Source: Chthonomonas sp.
GTDB taxonomy: Bacteria > Armatimonadota > Fimbriimonadia > Fimbriimonadales > Fimbriimonadaceae
Assembly (NCBI GenBank): GCA_016788425.1
Contig: JAEURQ010000001.1
Span: forward strand, 309,300 to 373,299
Length of the DNA: 64,000 nt
Reading direction: 5' to 3'
The position numbers and the translations under genes are program-made. This document shows positions 60,902-64,000 of this stretch, piece after piece (within the stretch, counting starts at the first letter, position 1; every line of letters starts with the position of its first letter). The notes beneath the pieces are model-generated. The model saw only the letters and a program-made list of their open reading frames with translations. It had not been told where the DNA came from and did not search any database.

Positions 60902-61195
60902 GTGAAGTTGCGCTACCTCCTTTTCGGGCTCTTCGCTCTGTTGCCATTTAAAAGTGAACTTGTGCAAGTTCACCACGAGGCGAGCCCGGATTGTGCTCTA
61001 CAGTACATTAGCGAGAGCACTGTACCGGTCAATCACTTACTCCAGGTAGCAACCTGCATTAATCTGACATCTTGGGCACGAATCATTGGACATGATTTCG
61101 ATCTGCAAGGCAGACTTTCGATCCTAGCCTACGAGACACCTCACGTGCCAATTCTGGAATGGCTCCAAAGTGTCCAACGAATCATTTATGGCTAG
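60902..61195 (+). CDS. Small exported protein, perhaps STN/secretin-N-like
   Basis: 97 residues starting at GTG. A signal peptide (MKLRYLLFGLFALLPFKSELV) precedes ~75 residues (PVNHLLQVATCINLTSWARIIG, QGRLSILAYETPHVPILEWLQSVQ) whose order resembles the short STN domain of secretins and TonB receptors: 'no-L-A-x-x-x-g...G-x-l-s-l...v-p-l-x-x-x-L'. The match is weak. First gene right of the island. Confidence 0.5.
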   Translation: MKLRYLLFGLFALLPFKSELVQVHHEASPDCALQYISESTVPVNHLLQVATCINLTSWARIIGHDFDLQGRLSILAYETPHVPILEWLQSVQRIIYG

Positions 61196-61223
61196 GACAA
61201 CTCTTTTGGCAAAGTAGATATCC

Positions 61224-61229
61224 TAACTT
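61224..61229 (+). promoter_or_regulatory. TAACTT -10-like box before the DUF305 gene
   Basis: TAACTT fits TANNNT and ends six bases before the ATG at 61236, without a Shine-Dalgarno. Confidence 0.33.
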
Positions 61230-61235
61230 AAACCT

Positions 61236-61823
61236 ATGAACCCACGTCACCTGGTGCTGTTTGCGTTCATTGTCTTGGTTGCAGTCTTCTTGGCTTACCG
61301 AGGGACTACGGCAATACGAGACGATTCTCAAGGTCAGATTAATCCCAAACCCGAGTTTGTTGCATCTGAGCGAGACTTTATCCACGGAATGATCCCACAC
61401 CATCAAGAGGCTGTCACGAGTTCCGAGGAGCTCCTTTCGGTCGTAGTCGATCCTGATGTCAGAACACTCGCATCAAACATCATTCGAGCACAGGAAGCAG
61501 AGATTACGGAGATGAAAACTTGGTACGCTCAGTGGTACGAAGCCGAATACCGCGACGATGGGAAATACAAGGCGATGATGCGACCACTACAGAACTTGAG
61601 TCCGAAGGATGCTGAAGCACGCTTCGTCGCAGACATGATTGGACACCACGAGCATGCGGTTCTCATGGCCCGAGAGCTGGCGACGTTTGCGGAGCGACCC
61701 GAGCTTCGCACCTTGGCCGCGAACATAATCCGAGATCAAGAAGCCGAGATCAGAACGTTGACCTCGTGGCTTCAGAGCAAGTACGGGCAGACACCGAATG
61801 CGGTAGATCACTCAATGCACTAG
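61236..61823 (+). CDS. DUF305 (CopM-like) exported metal-binding protein
   Basis: 195 residues: one N-terminal membrane/signal segment (LVLFAFIVLVAVFLAYRG) and two DUF305 repeats, RDFIHGMIPHHQEAV (~48) and FVADMIGHHEHAVLMARE (~130), each a helical hairpin with the M-x-x-H-H motif. DUF305 proteins bind copper or silver and are encoded in metal-tolerance loci. The Cys-rich and TRASH-like genes downstream on the same strand support this. Confidence 0.88.
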   Translation: MNPRHLVLFAFIVLVAVFLAYRGTTAIRDDSQGQINPKPEFVASERDFIHGMIPHHQEAVTSSEELLSVVVDPDVRTLASNIIRAQEAEITEMKTWYAQWYEAEYRDDGKYKAMMRPLQNLSPKDAEARFVADMIGHHEHAVLMARELATFAERPELRTLAANIIRDQEAEIRTLTSWLQSKYGQTPNAVDHSMH

Positions 61824-61918
61824 GATACATCTGGCTCAGAACGCCAGAATCGGAATCTGTGCGCGGCTCCAATTTTGATGGCGGGAACTTTTTCCGGGTA
61901 AATTCTGTTCTGGTGAGT

Positions 61919-62407
61919 ATGCGAAGCAAGGGAGCACTGATTCAAATTGTCGTTGCTCTGGTACTGGCTCTGGCCCAAGTGCCCTCCAGTGCACTTGCTG
62001 GAATGTTCCTGAAGCATTCAGATTGCGACATGCCGTGCTGTCGAACGCAGGTCTCACCTATTGATTCAAGCGTCCAGAGCTGTCATATCGAAGCAACTCC
62101 TGGGCCGGAGCCGTGTGGCTCACATACGGCGTCAGCAAACGGGTCGTTCTCCGCAAAGAAAAGCTCCTGCGATTGCAGCATTTCGGCTCCGTCGGAAAAT
62201 CGCGGTTCACCAGTTGCAATTGCTTCGACATCCTCGCAATCTTCTTTCCTGCCCTTCGCGGCGTTACTGCCGCCAGAACTGATTTCTCTCGCGCCTCAGC
62301 TTTCTTCACTGCGCCAGCCCGGCATACGTGGAACTGACTCAGGGCCACCTGCTCAAAGATCGCATTCCGTCTGGTTGGGGCGAGCCCCGCCTGTGTTACT
62401 TGCTTAG
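61919..62407 (+). CDS. Cys-rich exported protein of the metal locus
   Basis: 162 residues. Signal peptide SKGALIQIVVALVLALAQVPSSALAG, then a Cys/His-rich stretch (KHSDCDMPCCRT, QSCHIE, CGSHTAS, SCDCS) and an ending SVWLGRAPPVLLA like that of short exported proteins in copper loci. Metal binding is inferred. A GTG two codons earlier (61913) lies eight bases after TAAATT and may be the true leaderless start. Confidence 0.6.
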   Translation: MRSKGALIQIVVALVLALAQVPSSALAGMFLKHSDCDMPCCRTQVSPIDSSVQSCHIEATPGPEPCGSHTASANGSFSAKKSSCDCSISAPSENRGSPVAIASTSSQSSFLPFAALLPPELISLAPQLSSLRQPGIRGTDSGPPAQRSHSVWLGRAPPVLLA

Positions 62408-62485
62408 TCGAGCCCGCTGAACTTGATTTCAGCGTGGCTGTTCGTCGTTTGACGCAAGTCTCATCTCAGAAACACAGGAAAACCA

Positions 62486-64000
62486 ATGATTACCATCATC
62501 GCCTTGTCGGCGGTGCTGCTCGGTCAGGCACAATCACTCAAGTGCCCGGTCATGGGCGGTGCTGTCGCATCAAATACAACATTCGTCGAGTATCAAGGAG
62601 CCCAGTTTGGCTTCTGCTGCCCCGGCTGCGAAGGCAACTTTGCGAAAGCCCCCGACAAGTTTATCGAGACCCAGAGGAAAGCTGGAAATACCATCGGATC
62701 GTTCTTCTTCGACCCCGTAACACGAAAGCGAATTGAACCGAACAAGGCTGTTTCAACAAAGGATCACAACGGCATTCGGTACTATTTCGCGTCGGCGGAG
62801 TCAGCTACCGCCTTCGCCAAGTCTCCTTCCCAATTCTCAGCCGTGCCCAAAAATGAGGCACTTTATTGCCCCGTGGGCAAGGAAGCCGTCTCAACATATG
62901 CAAAAGCAAGTGACTACGTCGATTTCGACGGGGTTCGTTGGTACATGTGCTGTGAAGGTTGTGGTGATCCGTTTGAAAAGAACCCTCGCAAGTATCTCAC
63001 CGCAGCGGCACTCGCGTACGTGAAAGTGCCGTCCGTGCTGAAGCAAAGAGCTTCAACTCCTGAAGCCCCGAGTGCGGACACGGTTACCAAGGTGAAGTTC
63101 GAGAAATTCGAGGCCGAACTTCGGGTTCCTGAAGATGGCCTGTTTGCGGGTGAGGAGATTGATGTCGAATTTCGGGTCGTCGATACAACTTCCAAGGATC
63201 CCATCGAAGAGGGATTCAAAGGCGTTGGAGGCATCTCAGCCACCGCCGTCATGACGATGCCGAGTATGCAAGGCATGCCAGAGGCCAAGCCTAACGTTCA
63301 TCGCGAAGGAGTGCCGGGCGATTACGGAATCGAGTTGTATTTCCCCCATGGCGGGGACTACAAGATTGACTTAGCCTTGGATATTCCGGGCGAAGGCAAG
63401 AAGACCATCAGCTTCTTAGTGGATGTCAAAGACGAGCGTCCTGCCAATGCAAGCAGGCCGCAACCCTACCGCCTTGACGTAGTCGACTGGCCCACGCATG
63501 CGATGGCGGGTCAGCCAACCAAGCTTCGCATGAGAGTGATCGATGTCAAAGCTGGCACTACTCAACGTGACTTCGATATCGCGCATGAAAAGCTGTTCCA
63601 TCTTCTCATTGCCAGTCGTGACCTGAATTGGTTCATCCACGAACATCCTGAAATGACAGAAGACGGAACATGGGAGATTCCCATCACGTTTCCAGCCGGT
63701 GGCGACTACTGGGTTTACGGAGATGTCGCTCCAACCGGAAAAGGTTCCAGGGTGCTGATCGCCAAGGTGAGCGTTCATGGGGACAAACCCACTTGGGATA
63801 CCAAACTAACCCTCACCCGAACTGCCCAAGATGGCGGACTACGTGGCGAACTTGGCACGATTGCGCCCATCGAAGTCGGCAAGAAAGCAATTGTTGAAGT
63901 GAAGCTCTTCGATGACAAGTCGGGTGCTCCCGCAACGGATACGGTCAAGTGGCTCGGTGCGGCTGGCCACATGATGATCTTTCATCAAGATGGGCAAACC
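62486..64000 (+). CDS. Long exported protein with two TRASH/YHS-like Cys modules (runs off window)
   Basis: At least 505 residues, open to the last base. Signal peptide MITIIALSAVLLGQAQS, then two Cys-rich modules: LKCPVMGG...GFCCPGCEGNF (~18-55) and LYCPVGKEA...MCCEGCGDPFEKNP (~130-170), as in metal-binding TRASH/YHS domains of copper sensors and transporters. After them come beta domains; KLFHLLIASRDLNWFIHEHPEM (~370) is a His-rich stretch known from exported copper-tolerance proteins with FixH/YtkA-like folds. AGGAAAA precedes the ATG. The C-terminus lies beyond the window. Confidence 0.75.
   Translation, partial: MITIIALSAVLLGQAQSLKCPVMGGAVASNTTFVEYQGAQFGFCCPGCEGNFAKAPDKFIETQRKAGNTIGSFFFDPVTRKRIEPNKAVSTKDHNGIRYYFASAESATAFAKSPSQFSAVPKNEALYCPVGKEAVSTYAKASDYVDFDGVRWYMCCEGCGDPFEKNPRKYLTAAALAYVKVPSVLKQRASTPEAPSADTVTKVKFEKFEAELRVPEDGLFAGEEIDVEFRVVDTTSKDPIEEGFKGVGGISATAVMTMPSMQGMPEAKPNVHREGVPGDYGIELYFPHGGDYKIDLALDIPGEGKKTISFLVDVKDERPANASRPQPYRLDVVDWPTHAMAGQPTKLRMRVIDVKAGTTQRDFDIAHEKLFHLLIASRDLNWFIHEHPEMTEDGTWEIPITFPAGGDYWVYGDVAPTGKGSRVLIAKVSVHGDKPTWDTKLTLTRTAQDGGLRGELGTIAPIEVGKKAIVEVKLFDDKSGAPATDTVKWLGAAGHMMIFHQDGQT

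Noticed and set aside
60707..60976. Minus-strand frame containing MAAPERFELPTHS
   Set aside because: The same kind of artefact, produced by the displaced tRNA-Arg fragment at the right att site.

Overview
The window looks like a chromosomal segment of a GC-rich, Gram-negative-type environmental bacterium, interrupted by a 25 kb integrated mobile element of lower and more uneven GC. The mix of genes fits Armatimonadota (Fimbriimonadia-like): a PEP-CTERM surface protein, dockerin-type repeats, a secreted GH13 amylase, type IV pilin-like genes, an ARC/Mpa-like proteasomal AAA ATPase and ribosomal proteins with Ala/Glu-rich tails. That assignment is an inference from gene content; no rRNA is present to confirm it.

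Core left part (1-35.8 kb). A dockerin-like gene end is followed by a minus-strand Fe-S/regulation cluster (ECF sigma, SufT, Rrf2, IscA-type carrier). Next come etfBA, a secreted aminopeptidase P, tRNA-Pro(GGG) and a PEP-CTERM protein. A ribosomal block rpsS-rplV-rpsC-rplP-rpmC-rpsQ-rplN-rplX-rplE begins and ends abruptly compared with the usual S10/spc order. After it lie an MBOAT/SGNH acylation pair, pdxH, a large secreted amylase-family enzyme, tatC with a Gly-rich exported protein, pcrA with a lipoprotein, a HIT protein with the proteasome-type ATPase, a YbaY-META protein, yceD-plsX-fabH, malate dehydrogenase, a rhomboid-like membrane protein, three pilin-like genes and a NYN-domain protein.

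Mobile element (about 35.89-60.87 kb). It sits in tRNA-Arg(CCT): the intact tRNA lies at the left end and a 45-bp copy of its 3' end (40/45 identical) at the right end. It carries a tyrosine integrase, an excisionase, a soluble VirD4/HerA-like ATPase with a replication-relaxation protein, an HTH-TPR regulator, plasmid-style replication proteins next to an Mrr-like protein, RadC, a large serine recombinase, ArdC anti-restriction and a six-gene type I restriction-modification operon. The hsdS of that operon is split at a (CAAT) repeat tract, which suggests phase-variable specificity. The cargo that best fits an undescribed system is a tight four-gene, AT-rich operon at 41.1-44.9 kb. It encodes a thymidylate-kinase-like P-loop kinase, a GT2 glycosyltransferase, an archaeosine-type (RaSEA-like) radical SAM protein apparently fused to a nucleoside-diphosphate-kinase-like domain, and a DUF2797 protein.

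Right flank (60.9-64 kb). A small exported protein, a DUF305 protein, a Cys-rich exported protein and a long protein with two TRASH/YHS-like Cys modules (running off the window) suggest a copper or heavy-metal handling locus.

A chromosome-wide trend: many first-in-operon genes have a TANNNT-like -10 box only 5-10 bases before the start codon and no clear Shine-Dalgarno sequence, as expected for leaderless transcripts, while genes inside operons have normal GGAGG sites.
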